A stretch of DNA of 11,047 nt, taken from NCBI GenBank assembly GCA_964398035.1, contig CAYNLI010000096.1, positions 1 through 11,047 on the forward strand, in the 5' to 3' direction. The first letter of the stretch is position 1; the number at the start of each line of letters is the position of its first letter. The notes beneath the pieces are model-generated. The model was given only the letters and a program-made list of their open reading frames with translations. It was not told the origin of the DNA and did no database searches. The DNA comes from Saonia sp964398035. Lineage in GTDB: Bacteria; Bacteroidota; Bacteroidia; Flavobacteriales; Flavobacteriaceae. Position numbers and translations under genes: made by a program. Of this stretch, positions 1-7,560 are shown in pieces.

Positions 1-1
1 A

Positions 2-166
2 GCTAGAGAAAATAACAGTGAAGCCATTTGGCTTTCCGTTTTGGGAAGCAATGACAGGGCCATCAATTTTTATTACAAAAATGATTTTATTGATGTTGGT
101 AATCACGATTTCCAAATAGGAAGCGAAAAATTCAAATTTAGGGTCATGTCAAAAAAATTGAAATAA
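2..166 (+). CDS. GNAT-family N-acetyltransferase, C-terminal fragment (gene runs off the left edge)
   Basis: The reading frame is open from base 2 to a TAA at 164-166 and gives the last 54 residues of a protein whose start lies outside the window. The visible sequence fits the C-terminal third of a GNAT acetyltransferase: an alpha helix (AREN-SEAI), a beta strand (IWLSVLGS), then the typical SNDRAINFYYKNDF stretch. In the family this stretch (motif B) packs against acetyl-CoA, and its tyrosine often acts as general acid. A beta strand ending FRVMSKKLK closes the fold. The acetyl-CoA loop (Q/RxxGxG/A) and everything that would show the substrate are missing, so the acceptor cannot be named. 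The gene converges with the outer-membrane barrel gene that ends at 246, leaving a 79-base gap with no clear terminator. The family call is fairly safe; the specific function is unknown. Confidence 0.8.
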   Translation, partial: ARENNSEAIWLSVLGSNDRAINFYYKNDFIDVGNHDFQIGSEKFKFRVMSKKLK

Positions 167-245
167 GCTACCTAGAGGCCAAATTCTCGAGAGAGAACCA
201 TCTTACCTACCAGAAAGTTAAACCCCTTTGGCTATCACTCTCCGA

Positions 246-1997
246 TTAAAAATCGAACTTATAGGTAACACCTCCCAATATTTGAAATCCCTGTACTGGA
301 TAATTGGCCCAACGGTTGTAATTGCTATTGGCAATATTGGCAGCTTTTGCAAAAACAGACAGTTGTTCATTAAACCGATAGCCTATATGCGCATTGGCAT
401 CAAAATAGCTATCCAAACTCACTAAAGCAGAAGGAAAGTCTGATGCCGCTACATTTTGGATCGCTTGTGAGCTTACATCATCCCTTTGGTCCACAAAGAA
501 CAGATTAGCACCCATATACCACTGCTTCCCTATTTGATAGTCCATAAAAAGAGACCCTTTTAAACTGGGTAAGTTCCAGGCCGAGTTATCTGTTTCTGTA
601 TCATAATCATATACCTCAACATTCATCCCCAATGAAAAATTTCGGTTTACATCTACATTCAGTTCTCCAAAAATGCCCAAGGTTTTTACATCATCGTAAA
701 AAACCTCAAAAGAATTGCCATAATAGTATCCTTTTTCATCATCCCTAAAAAGGTTGGTAGGGTTTAACTTAAACAATGGTTTTCTGTTTTCTGTCATGTA
801 AGAGCCCTTAATATTATAGCTCACATTAGAAAACAACTGGCCTTTAAACCCTATATACCCATCATATTGTTGATCTGTGGGCATAATGGAAAGTGTTGGT
901 GATACGTATGGGTTCTCCTCAACAAAACCATAATAGGAATTTTGCTTCAGTTCCCCTTCAATACCACCATAGGCAATTACATTATCATCTAACAAACGGT
1001 AAGAAGCCGTCACAGCTGGGTAGATGTAAAAATTGCCATCGCTATTCTCAATATCCATCCCATACACAAAATTAGCTCCCAAATTTAAGGTGAGGTCATC
1101 CCTAAGAATTAAAAGACTTGGGTTTACACTTACCTGAAAATGACCATAATCAATTCCAGCTATATTATTAGTATTGTTAAGACTTGCATTTTTAAAGGTA
1201 CCGCCCACATAATCCAATTTGGTTTTTATGGTCACCAATTCCTCTGTAAGGGGCAATTCAATTGTTGGTGATAGCACCACTCTATTCTCCCCAGATTCCA
1301 CCGCATCCCAAAATCTTCTAAACAATATTTCGCCGCTCTTAAAAAAAGAATCTTCCATATTAATATGCGCTCCTACTTCTGCCTTAAAATAATTCTGGCG
1401 TTCATCAATACTGGTAATAGTGGCCTCATCAAAAGCCCCGTCTGGAATTCCGTACCAATTGTACAATTGGTGTTGCAGTCCAAAATTTACGCCCCAATCA
1501 TAATCCCTATCCTTTTTAGCATAGGAAGCATTCAATTTGGTGTTGTAAAATATATTGTCCAAAGCTGTACCGTCAATCTTTCCTCTGGAAGAATGATGGT
1601 TAAAACCAACATCCAACAAATCTTCTCCCCTATTAAAACTTCTACTGGTATAAAAATCCACTAGGGCATTATTGAAATTTCCCAATCCAACTGATGCATA
1701 AGAATTGTACAAAGTAGGTGATGGTGTTTTTTCCACATTTGCAGCCTTTCCCTTTGCAGGTGTAAAGGTTGATGCTACAGGAACAGAAAAAATACTATAC
1801 TGAATCTCCTTCTTTTGTAGTACAATGGAATCGTTAAGGTTTGGAATTGATCTTACCTTAAAGGCGTCTGATATTGTTGGGGAATATGGCTTTACCACCG
1901 TTACTGTTTCCGTACCAATATTCTCTGTTTCTTGAGCCTGCACCCAACCAAACAACCCCATAAAAAATACCCCTATTATTATTCTCCTCTGCATCAT
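246..1997 (-). CDS. Outer-membrane beta-barrel protein, TonB-receptor-like but without a plug domain
   Basis: This 583-residue protein begins with a signal peptide (MMQRR, then hydrophobic IIIGVFFMGLFGW, cleavage near VQAQ/ET). About 70 residues of periplasmic linker follow (TVTVVKPYSPTISDAFKV onward). From roughly residue 95 there is a long series of alternating amphipathic strands rich in Tyr, Asn, Gly and Asp, ending in Phe (VTYKFDF), as in barrels inserted by the BAM machinery. The C-terminal half resembles the barrel of TonB-dependent receptors. However, I see neither the ~120-residue plug nor the CarboxypepD_reg-like N-terminal domain, and the protein is short for a true receptor (usually 700-1000). 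The start could be either of two adjacent ATGs (1997 or 1994). It lies 13 bases downstream of the large TPR gene and is surely co-transcribed with it, which suggests the two proteins act together across periplasm and outer membrane. Its cargo or role is not known; automatic pipelines would probably call it a TonB-dependent receptor. Confidence 0.7.
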   Translation of the reverse strand: MMQRRIIIGVFFMGLFGWVQAQETENIGTETVTVVKPYSPTISDAFKVRSIPNLNDSIVLQKKEIQYSIFSVPVASTFTPAKGKAANVEKTPSPTLYNSYASVGLGNFNNALVDFYTSRSFNRGEDLLDVGFNHHSSRGKIDGTALDNIFYNTKLNASYAKKDRDYDWGVNFGLQHQLYNWYGIPDGAFDEATITSIDERQNYFKAEVGAHINMEDSFFKSGEILFRRFWDAVESGENRVVLSPTIELPLTEELVTIKTKLDYVGGTFKNASLNNTNNIAGIDYGHFQVSVNPSLLILRDDLTLNLGANFVYGMDIENSDGNFYIYPAVTASYRLLDDNVIAYGGIEGELKQNSYYGFVEENPYVSPTLSIMPTDQQYDGYIGFKGQLFSNVSYNIKGSYMTENRKPLFKLNPTNLFRDDEKGYYYGNSFEVFYDDVKTLGIFGELNVDVNRNFSLGMNVEVYDYDTETDNSAWNLPSLKGSLFMDYQIGKQWYMGANLFFVDQRDDVSSQAIQNVAASDFPSALVSLDSYFDANAHIGYRFNEQLSVFAKAANIANSNYNRWANYPVQGFQILGGVTYKFDF

Positions 1998-2010
1998 GTG
2001 TTCGTGTGAT

Positions 2011-5000
2011 TTAGTTCCCGTTAGGGTTGACTGATGAATTACTTTCTGATTCCTTGGTTTTGATGATGGTCAATTCTCCCTGTGCCTCTGCCACTATCTC
2101 TTCATATTGGGCAAAATTGGAAATGACACTTTCTAAAATATACGTTGCTTGGAAAGCATCTCCCAAAACATAGAAATTTTTCGCCATGATAATCAATCCC
2201 TTTCCTCCCCATTCTTTGTACGCTGCATAATCTTTCGCTAATTTCTGTACTGATGTGTTGGAAGGCTCATAATTACCTGATTTATTTTTAAAATAGGCAT
2301 CATAATACCAGGCCTCTGCTGCCAATTCCCCCGTTGCAATTTTCTGCACTTCTTTATAAGCACTTTCAGCACGGGTTTCATTATTGGTCTGTATGGCAGA
2401 ACGGGCAATCATTGTTTGGGCATCGCTCTTGATACGATTGTCAATTTTGGGTGAGGCCAATACTTTTTCAGCATAGCTTATTGTCCGGTCATAATTTTTC
2501 TGACCATAATACCCTTTCATTAAATTGGATTGCGCAAAAGTGACATTCTGTTGAATTTCTGCTATTTGTTCCAAACGTTCCAAAAACGGAATTGCAGTAA
2601 CATAATCTTTCCTACCAATATATATTTCACAGACCCTTGTCAACGCCTGTTCCTGATATTCACTGATTCCTTTGTTCGCCACATTTTGATAAAAGGGCAA
2701 TGCCTTGTCCCGTTGCTCTTTGCTAAAGTAAAGTTGTGCCAAATTAAAGTTGGCATTCAGCGCATGTAGCCCATTGGGAAATTGTTCTATATAATTTTCA
2801 TACCCTTTGATAGCGGCATTCTGATTGCCTTCCACATACTGTTTATCGGCAGATTCAAAAGTGGCATTATCCAGTTCAGCATCAGTGACCTCAACAAAGT
2901 CCAACCCTCTAACCCAATCCGCATATTCATTTACCCTACCCAGATCAACATATATCAACTTTGCGGTGGCCACAGCTTGTATGGCTTCTTGGGTATTGGT
3001 ATAATCACGGACAACGGTTTTAAACTTGGTCAATGCCTCTTCATTTCTATTGGCATTGTAATGTACCAACCCTTGACGCATTAATGCTTGTGGTGCCAAA
3101 GAGCTTCCCTTGTATTCCCTTATCAACCTATTATAGGCTTGCATGCCTTCACTTTCATTGTTCGCTTTTATATAGGAATTCCCAAGTTCAAACAAAGCAT
3201 CATCTTTTAAGCTGGAATTTGTGAATCTGGATACAAATTTGTTGAGTTCTTCTATTTTTCTGGCATTCCTATCCACAAAACCATAGCTTATTGCCTTTTG
3301 GAAGGCTGCATAATCCCGTTCTGCCCCGTTCATTGCCAAAGCCTTGTTATACGCTTCTATGGCTGGCCAATATTTACTGGTCACAAAATGACTATCTCCT
3401 AAACGTAAATAGGCATCATTCAATCTTTCATCATCATTTGACCCAGAACTGGAAAAACTTGTAAAATAGGTAATGGCACTGCCATAATCCTTCATTTTAA
3501 AATAGCTGTAGCCCAAATTATAATTCAACTCTTTAAATTCCTCGGTTGAAGATGCTGTTGGGTTTCTTTGAAATTGTACAAAATCTACCAAGGCCTCATC
3601 AAACCTGTTCAGCCTATAAGCAGATTCTGCTTTCCAATAATTAGCTCTTGCTTCAAACAATTTATCTTCAGCACTTTTCAAGGACTTCGTAAAAACGTCT
3701 ATGGCTTCCCCATAATTGGTGTCCAAAAAAAGCTCCACACCACGATAAAAAGCTACTTTTTGGTAGGTGGCCTTACTGGCATAATTTTTATTCTCTTCAA
3801 GCAAGATCATTGCCCCTTCAAAATTTTTGGAAGTGATATAAGAGTCCACCAATAATTCTTGCATTTCATTCTGATGTGCATCCTTAGGATATTTTTTCAA
3901 GTAATTAGAAAGTACTTGTGGAACAGCCTCATATGCATTACCAATCTCATAACTTAAACGGGCATAATTTAAATAGGCATCCTTTTCCACTTCTGGACTA
4001 AAATCCATCTGCGAAGCATTCCTGAACGCATTCAACGCCTCTTGTTTTTTATCCAATTTTAAATAGCATTCCGCCAAATGGTAGTAAGCATTTTGGGAAA
4101 CGCTGTTTGTGCCTCCAATAATTTTATTGAATTGCTGAATGGCATTGGCAAAATCTTCTTGTTTGTAGTAACAGTAGCCTAGCAAGTAATAATCCGTATT
4201 ATTCCATTTCCCCCTTCTGCCCTTGTATTCCTCCAGATAAGGAATAGCATTGGCATATTGCTCTAAGTTAAAATAGCTTTCACCAATAATTTTATTGAGT
4301 TCTGAAACTTCCCTTCTATCAGATTTTGGTAATTGTTTTTTGGCCAGTGCAATGGCTTCATCAAAATTGCCCAACTTAAAATTCATATCAGCCTGAAAGT
4401 AGGAAAGCTTTTCCTCCAACAAATCTTGGTCGGTAATTTCATCAAACCGTTCATTGGCAGCTTCATAATCATCTTGCTGATATGCGATATACCCTAAATA
4501 GTATTTTGCCTGCGAACCATAGGTTGAGGAGTTCACCACTTTGCTCAAATACCGTTCTGCATCTTTCGGTTTTTTGGAAGAAAACAGGGCATAGCCATTA
4601 TTAAAATTAAAGCGCTCCTTATCCTTTCTGGACATGGCGCTTTGGTCAACTTTTTTATACCATTTTAAGGCATAAGGGTATTTACCCGTTTCAAAATAGT
4701 AGTCTGCAACATCTATAAAAGCTGAATTTCTTTTGGTGGATGTTGGGTAACGCTCCACAAAACCCTCCATTAGCCTATCTGCTCCCAATTGATTTAACCG
4801 TATAGCGGCATTGGCCATATAGTAGGCACTATTGGCCTCAGTCTCCATATCATTGGTGTTGGATTTCACCTTTTCAAAAATGGTCTGGGCTGCTTGGTAT
4901 TGCTGATTATTATACAGCGTCAAAGCATCTTGGTATTCCTTACCACTGTGTGTGTAAATCTTTGTTTCTTGGGAGGTGCTCCATAGGAACATTCCCATAA

Positions 5001-5034
5001 AAATGGGAAGTAGAGCGGTGATTTTTTTATGCAT
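2011..5034 (-). CDS. Large exported tetratricopeptide-repeat (TPR) protein
   Basis: The protein has 1007 residues. A signal peptide (MHKK, hydrophobic ITALLPIFMGMFLW, cleavage near TSQ/ET) has no lipobox cysteine, so a soluble periplasmic location is likely. From about residue 35 to 985 nearly the whole chain is made of helical hairpins with the TPR pattern (for example YYLLGYCYYKQEDFANAIQQF and YNLGYSYFKMKDYGSAITYF). I count about 26 units, many of the 33-37-residue spacing seen in BamD/YbgF-like repeats. The tail (KESESNSSVNPNGN) is low in complexity. No catalytic domain is visible, so it is probably a scaffold or chaperone for envelope proteins. It is the first gene of a two-gene operon with the barrel protein 13 bases downstream, and it diverges from the ftsE-type gene. 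It lacks a lipobox, unlike the gliding/T9SS TPR lipoprotein SprE/PorW, so I do not assign it to that family. The fold is certain; the function is unknown. Confidence 0.85.
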   Translation of the reverse strand: MHKKITALLPIFMGMFLWSTSQETKIYTHSGKEYQDALTLYNNQQYQAAQTIFEKVKSNTNDMETEANSAYYMANAAIRLNQLGADRLMEGFVERYPTSTKRNSAFIDVADYYFETGKYPYALKWYKKVDQSAMSRKDKERFNFNNGYALFSSKKPKDAERYLSKVVNSSTYGSQAKYYLGYIAYQQDDYEAANERFDEITDQDLLEEKLSYFQADMNFKLGNFDEAIALAKKQLPKSDRREVSELNKIIGESYFNLEQYANAIPYLEEYKGRRGKWNNTDYYLLGYCYYKQEDFANAIQQFNKIIGGTNSVSQNAYYHLAECYLKLDKKQEALNAFRNASQMDFSPEVEKDAYLNYARLSYEIGNAYEAVPQVLSNYLKKYPKDAHQNEMQELLVDSYITSKNFEGAMILLEENKNYASKATYQKVAFYRGVELFLDTNYGEAIDVFTKSLKSAEDKLFEARANYWKAESAYRLNRFDEALVDFVQFQRNPTASSTEEFKELNYNLGYSYFKMKDYGSAITYFTSFSSSGSNDDERLNDAYLRLGDSHFVTSKYWPAIEAYNKALAMNGAERDYAAFQKAISYGFVDRNARKIEELNKFVSRFTNSSLKDDALFELGNSYIKANNESEGMQAYNRLIREYKGSSLAPQALMRQGLVHYNANRNEEALTKFKTVVRDYTNTQEAIQAVATAKLIYVDLGRVNEYADWVRGLDFVEVTDAELDNATFESADKQYVEGNQNAAIKGYENYIEQFPNGLHALNANFNLAQLYFSKEQRDKALPFYQNVANKGISEYQEQALTRVCEIYIGRKDYVTAIPFLERLEQIAEIQQNVTFAQSNLMKGYYGQKNYDRTISYAEKVLASPKIDNRIKSDAQTMIARSAIQTNNETRAESAYKEVQKIATGELAAEAWYYDAYFKNKSGNYEPSNTSVQKLAKDYAAYKEWGGKGLIIMAKNFYVLGDAFQATYILESVISNFAQYEEIVAEAQGELTIIKTKESESNSSVNPNGN

Positions 5035-5055
5035 AGCGTTCTCTAACTATTTAGA

Positions 5056-5073
5056 ATTACCGGTAATATTACC
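5056..5073. promoter_or_regulatory. Three alternating hexamers (ATTACC-GGTAAT-ATTACC), possible operator
   Basis: Three 6-base units follow one another without gaps: ATTACC at 5056-5061, its reverse complement GGTAAT at 5062-5067, and ATTACC again at 5068-5073. This makes two overlapping 12-base perfect palindromes, 5056-5067 and 5062-5073. The array sits 22-39 bases upstream of the TPR gene start and about 70 bases upstream of the ftsE-type promoter, a natural place for a dimeric regulator. On the minus strand it would also be near the beginning of the TPR transcript if the weak -7 element at 5082-5089 is used. No regulator gene is nearby. Function is inferred only from symmetry and position. 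Confidence 0.4.
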
Positions 5074-5081
5074 CATAACGT

Positions 5082-5089
5082 CAAATATT
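5082..5089 (-). promoter_or_regulatory. Weak candidate -7 element for the TPR/barrel operon
   Basis: On the minus strand the sequence reads AATATTTG, one base from the Bacteroidota -7 consensus TAnnTTTG, with the TTTG part intact. It would place transcription start about 40 bases before the TPR ATG. No TTG is present at the expected -33 distance, so the promoter is weak, regulated, or elsewhere in the 5035-5188 region. Confidence 0.3.
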
Positions 5090-5139
5090 GTACCTAAGTA
5101 TGTTTTAAGGAAAAGATAAAGATTTTTACGTCTACTTGA

Positions 5140-5169
5140 TTTGTTTTCATTGAGAACTTATTACTTTTA
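5140..5169 (+). promoter_or_regulatory. Promoter for the ftsE-type/membrane-Nudix operon
   Basis: TTTG at 5140-5143 and TACTTTTA at 5162-5169 are separated by 18 bases and match the Bacteroidota -33/-7 pattern (TTTG / TAnnTTTG), with one mismatch at the last base of the -7 box. Transcription would start around 5175, about 14 bases before the ATG at 5189. The TTG inside the -33 box is also an in-frame possible start codon, but as a promoter element it argues against the longer 243-residue reading of the ATPase. Confidence 0.55.
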
Positions 5170-5188
5170 TGATAACAATTACACTTAC

Positions 5189-5872
5189 ATGTCCGAAAGC
5201 ATTTTAAAATTAGATAAAGTAGCCATTTTTCAAAAAGAGAACCTTGTGTTAAATGATATCACCCTAGAAATCAATAAAGGGGAATTTGTATATCTCATTG
5301 GGAAAACTGGAAGCGGAAAAAGCAGTTTTATGAAAACACTTTATGGCGATTTGCCATTGAAACAAGGAGCTGGCTCTATTGTCGACTTTGATTTAAAAGC
5401 ACTTCAAGAAAAAGACATTCCTTTTCTAAGGCGAAAATTGGGTATTGTTTTTCAAGATTTTAAATTGCTGCCAGACAGAAATATCAATAACAATCTTCTT
5501 TTTGTCTTAAAAGCTACGGGGTGGACAGACTCCGAAAAAATGAAAATCAGGGTTGAAGATGTATTAAATAAGGTGGGGATAAAAACCAAAGGTTTTAAAT
5601 TTCCCCATGAACTTTCTGGTGGAGAACAACAACGCGTGGCAATTGCCAGAGCATTATTGAACGACCCTGAATTAATTCTTGCAGATGAGCCAACAGGAAA
5701 CTTAGACCCACAAACCAGCGTGGAAGTCATGAAAGTACTGCAAGACATCAACAAAAGAGGCCGCACCATCCTTATGGCAACCCATGACTATGCACTTATC
5801 CTAAAATACCCTTCCAAAACCTTAAAATGTGATGGCAGCAAAGTCTTTGAAGTGATTCAAAAAGCGGTATGA
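5189..5872 (+). CDS. ftsE: FtsE-type cell-division ABC transporter ATP-binding protein
   Basis: The 227-residue product has all ABC ATPase motifs: Walker A GKTGSGKS (38-45), Q-loop Gln89 in VFQDFKLLPDRN, signature LSGGE (142-146), Walker B LILADEP (162-168), D-loop NLD (171-173) and switch His199. The phrase FQDFKLL-DR and the bare-domain length are typical of FtsE, the cytoplasmic ATPase that with the membrane protein FtsX controls peptidoglycan hydrolases at division. I chose the ATG at 5189: it gives the family's usual length, and the upstream TTG at 5141 lies inside the -33 promoter box. No ftsX follows; in this group ftsX is often elsewhere in the genome. Instead the stop codon overlaps by 4 bases (ATGA) the start of a membrane-Nudix protein, so the two are translationally coupled. 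LolD-like or MacB-like ATPases are the main alternative, but the Q-loop context favours FtsE. Confidence 0.85.
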   Translation: MSESILKLDKVAIFQKENLVLNDITLEINKGEFVYLIGKTGSGKSSFMKTLYGDLPLKQGAGSIVDFDLKALQEKDIPFLRRKLGIVFQDFKLLPDRNINNNLLFVLKATGWTDSEKMKIRVEDVLNKVGIKTKGFKFPHELSGGEQQRVAIARALLNDPELILADEPTGNLDPQTSVEVMKVLQDINKRGRTILMATHDYALILKYPSKTLKCDGSKVFEVIQKAV

Positions 5873-6684
5873 TTTTAAAAAAACAGGTCTACCAACCCAG
5901 TAAAAAAACTAACCCTTTTATAGGGTTATTACTGTTTTTAATTTCTATTGTTCTTATCATTATCACTGGGTCTTTAGGTTTTGTTTACGGTTTTTTTTAC
6001 ACTCTCTTCACTAAGGGATTCTCAGGAATGGGAGAATATTTTCTAAAAATCGCCATTTCCATAGATCAATTAGGCAACGTAATGATGCAACACTTACTCA
6101 ATTTACTTTGGGTAAAAAAAGGCGGGTACAAATTTGGAAATAGGGACGAAACCATTTCCAGTGCCCTGGGAAGAAACAATAAATTGGGCACTTTGACAGG
6201 TTTTGGAAAACTTATTGATAAAATTCTCAATACAATAGAACAAGAGCATTCATTAAATTCCATTGACTATTATATTGAACCATCAGAACAAATTATTGAT
6301 AAACTGGCATGGATACATATAGTTGATGGAAAAATTCTGAGCACGCGCAGTTCTGGCAAAGAAAAATATTATATTCCAGGAGGTAAAAGAGAAATGGGTG
6401 AAACAGATTCCCAAGCTCTTTCTAGGGAAATAAAAGAAGAATTGAGTGTGGCATTGGATCACCCTTCCCTTAAATTCATGGGTATTTTTGAAGCACAGGC
6501 AGACAACCACAAACTTGGTGTTTTTGTTAAAATGACATGTTATTATTCAACTTACCAAGGAGATTTGGTTCCAGATTCTGAAATAAAAGAAATAGTTTGG
6601 CTCAACTACAAAGATTTAGAAAAAGTTTCAGAAGTGGATAAACTTATTTTTAATTACCTACACAAAAAAAAGGAACTTCTATAA
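5869..6684 (+). CDS. Membrane-anchored Nudix hydrolase (N-terminal membrane domain fused to Nudix)
   Basis: The 271-residue protein has two distinct parts. Residues 1-132 hold a strong hydrophobic segment (about 17-46, GLLLFLISIVLIIITGSLGFVYGFFY), then a segment with DETISSALGRNNKLGTLTGFGK and ending EQEHSLNSID; this resembles small Bacteroidota membrane proteins I recall but cannot name. Residues 143-270 are a Nudix domain: IDKLAWIHIVDGKIL strand, YYIPGG, then the Nudix box at 172-194 (G172, E178, R186, E187, E190, E191), where the usual Gly before the last residue is Ser193. The box binds Mg2+ and hydrolyses nucleoside diphosphates linked to another group; the substrate cannot be told. The Nudix part matches standalone proteins of about 130 residues that usually begin near the MIDKLAWI equivalent, so this looks like a fusion. 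The start overlaps the ftsE stop by 4 bases. The Nudix domain should face the cytosol if the N-terminus is outside, or the reverse; topology is unresolved. Confidence 0.75.
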   Translation: MILKKQVYQPSKKTNPFIGLLLFLISIVLIIITGSLGFVYGFFYTLFTKGFSGMGEYFLKIAISIDQLGNVMMQHLLNLLWVKKGGYKFGNRDETISSALGRNNKLGTLTGFGKLIDKILNTIEQEHSLNSIDYYIEPSEQIIDKLAWIHIVDGKILSTRSSGKEKYYIPGGKREMGETDSQALSREIKEELSVALDHPSLKFMGIFEAQADNHKLGVFVKMTCYYSTYQGDLVPDSEIKEIVWLNYKDLEKVSEVDKLIFNYLHKKKELL

Positions 6685-6713
6685 AAGTTATCTTCTCCCC
6701 TAAAAGTTTTTGT

Positions 6714-6721
6714 TACTTTTG
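6714..6721 (+). promoter_or_regulatory. -7 promoter element for the ROK kinase gene
   Basis: TACTTTTG is an exact match to the Bacteroidota -7 consensus TAnnTTTG. It lies 25 bases before the ATG at 6747 and just after the stop of the Nudix gene, so the kinase has its own promoter. No clear TTG is seen at the -33 distance; only GTTA occurs near 6687-6690. The leader would be about 20 bases and has no Shine-Dalgarno sequence. Confidence 0.55.
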
Positions 6722-6746
6722 CGTTGCTTAATTTTAAAATTATTTA

Positions 6747-7496
6747 ATGGAAGTTCTTGGTATTGATATTGGCGGTTCTGGAATAAAAGGAGCATTGGTA
6801 AATTCGCTTACGGGCGAAATGTTAACGAAAAAATACCGAATCCCTACTCCCCCATCAAGAAAACCAAAAGACATGGCAAAGGTTGTTGCAGAACTTGCAA
6901 AACATTTTAACCATAAAGGTCCTATTGGTGTTGGTTTTCCTACGGTAATAAAACATGGTAGATGTAAATCTCCAGGAAATTTGCACAAGAAGTGGCTAGG
7001 TGTCAATGTCAAGGAATTGTTCAGTGAAGCAACTGGTCTACCAGTTACCGTTGTCAACGATGCTGATGCTGCTGGTTACGCCTCTATGAACTATGGAATA
7101 GGCAAAGGAAAAAAAGGTCTTGTGGTCATGATTACTATTGGAACAGGCTTGGGCAGCGGTGTGTTTTTAGATGGTGAACTGATTCCTAATTTTGAACTGG
7201 GACAAATACCCTATAAAAAATATAAAAAAATAGAGCTTTGGGCTGCGGCATCGGCCAAAGAACGAGAAGGCCTTACCTATGAAGAGTGGGGCATTCGTTT
7301 TAATAAGTTCTTAGAATATGTTGAATTGATTATCGCCCCAGATCTTATTATTCTTGGTGGTGGAACCTCAAAGCATTTTGACCAATTCAAAGATTACATT
7401 AAGATTGATACTCCAGTAATTCCTGCAGAACTTCGCAATCAGGCTGGAATTGTAGGTGCGGCCGCAGCTGCCTTGCACCAAGCCCCAAAAGATTAA
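6747..7496 (+). CDS. ppgK: Polyphosphate-glucokinase-like ROK-family sugar kinase
   Basis: The 249-residue protein is a cytoplasmic ROK/ASKHA kinase. Visible motifs are the phosphate-1 loop DIGGSGIKG (7-15), the catalytic aspartate in VVNDADAAG (Asp105), the phosphate-2 loop GTGLGSG (132-138), and the adenosine region IILGGGTSK (201-209). The C-terminal TPVIPAELRNQAGIVGAA is characteristic of polyphosphate glucokinases, which phosphorylate glucose to glucose-6-phosphate using polyphosphate or ATP. Like that family it lacks the ROK zinc motif CxCGxxGCxE, and its length is normal. Two oddities bear on substrate: the conserved ExGH sugar-site motif reads ELGQ (150-153), and the short segment that normally follows it (Gly-Lys/His-Asp-Ala-Glu) is replaced by a Lys/Tyr-rich stretch (YKKYKKIELW). 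So the phosphoryl acceptor may not be glucose. It converges with typA and shares a terminator with it. Confidence 0.8.
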   Translation: MEVLGIDIGGSGIKGALVNSLTGEMLTKKYRIPTPPSRKPKDMAKVVAELAKHFNHKGPIGVGFPTVIKHGRCKSPGNLHKKWLGVNVKELFSEATGLPVTVVNDADAAGYASMNYGIGKGKKGLVVMITIGTGLGSGVFLDGELIPNFELGQIPYKKYKKIELWAAASAKEREGLTYEEWGIRFNKFLEYVELIIAPDLIILGGGTSKHFDQFKDYIKIDTPVIPAELRNQAGIVGAAAAALHQAPKD

Positions 7497-7530
7497 TCTA
7501 GTTCACAATAAATAAGTCTTTTTATGAGAC

Positions 7531-7547
7531 CCTGAAATAAATTCAGG
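7531..7547. other. Small hairpin downstream of the ROK kinase gene
   Basis: CCTGAA (7531-7536) and TTCAGG (7542-7547) form a perfect 6-base-pair stem with a 5-base AT-rich loop. There is no T-run after it, so by itself it is a poor terminator. It may protect the 3' end of the kinase transcript or simply precede the strong terminator at 7561. Confidence 0.35.
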
Positions 7548-7560
7548 CTACACAAAACAA

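Noticed and set aside
184..197. Hairpin TTCTC-GAGA-GAGAA between the convergent GNAT and barrel genes
   Set aside because: The stem has only 5 base pairs and is followed by no T-run in either direction, so it does not support a terminator call.
243..255. Hairpin CGATT-AAA-AATCG at the end of the barrel gene
   Set aside because: It spans the stop codon, is AT-rich with five base pairs, and has no T-run beyond it; chance is a sufficient explanation.
2011..5034. Assignment of the TPR protein as the gliding/T9SS component SprE/PorW
   Set aside because: It has no lipobox cysteine, and there are no other T9SS genes in the window; TPR content alone is not evidence.
5141..5188. A 16-codon N-terminal extension of FtsE starting at TTG 5141
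   Set aside because: The TTG is part of the -33 promoter box, the extension would lie largely upstream of the predicted transcript start, and the ATG at 5189 gives the normal family length.
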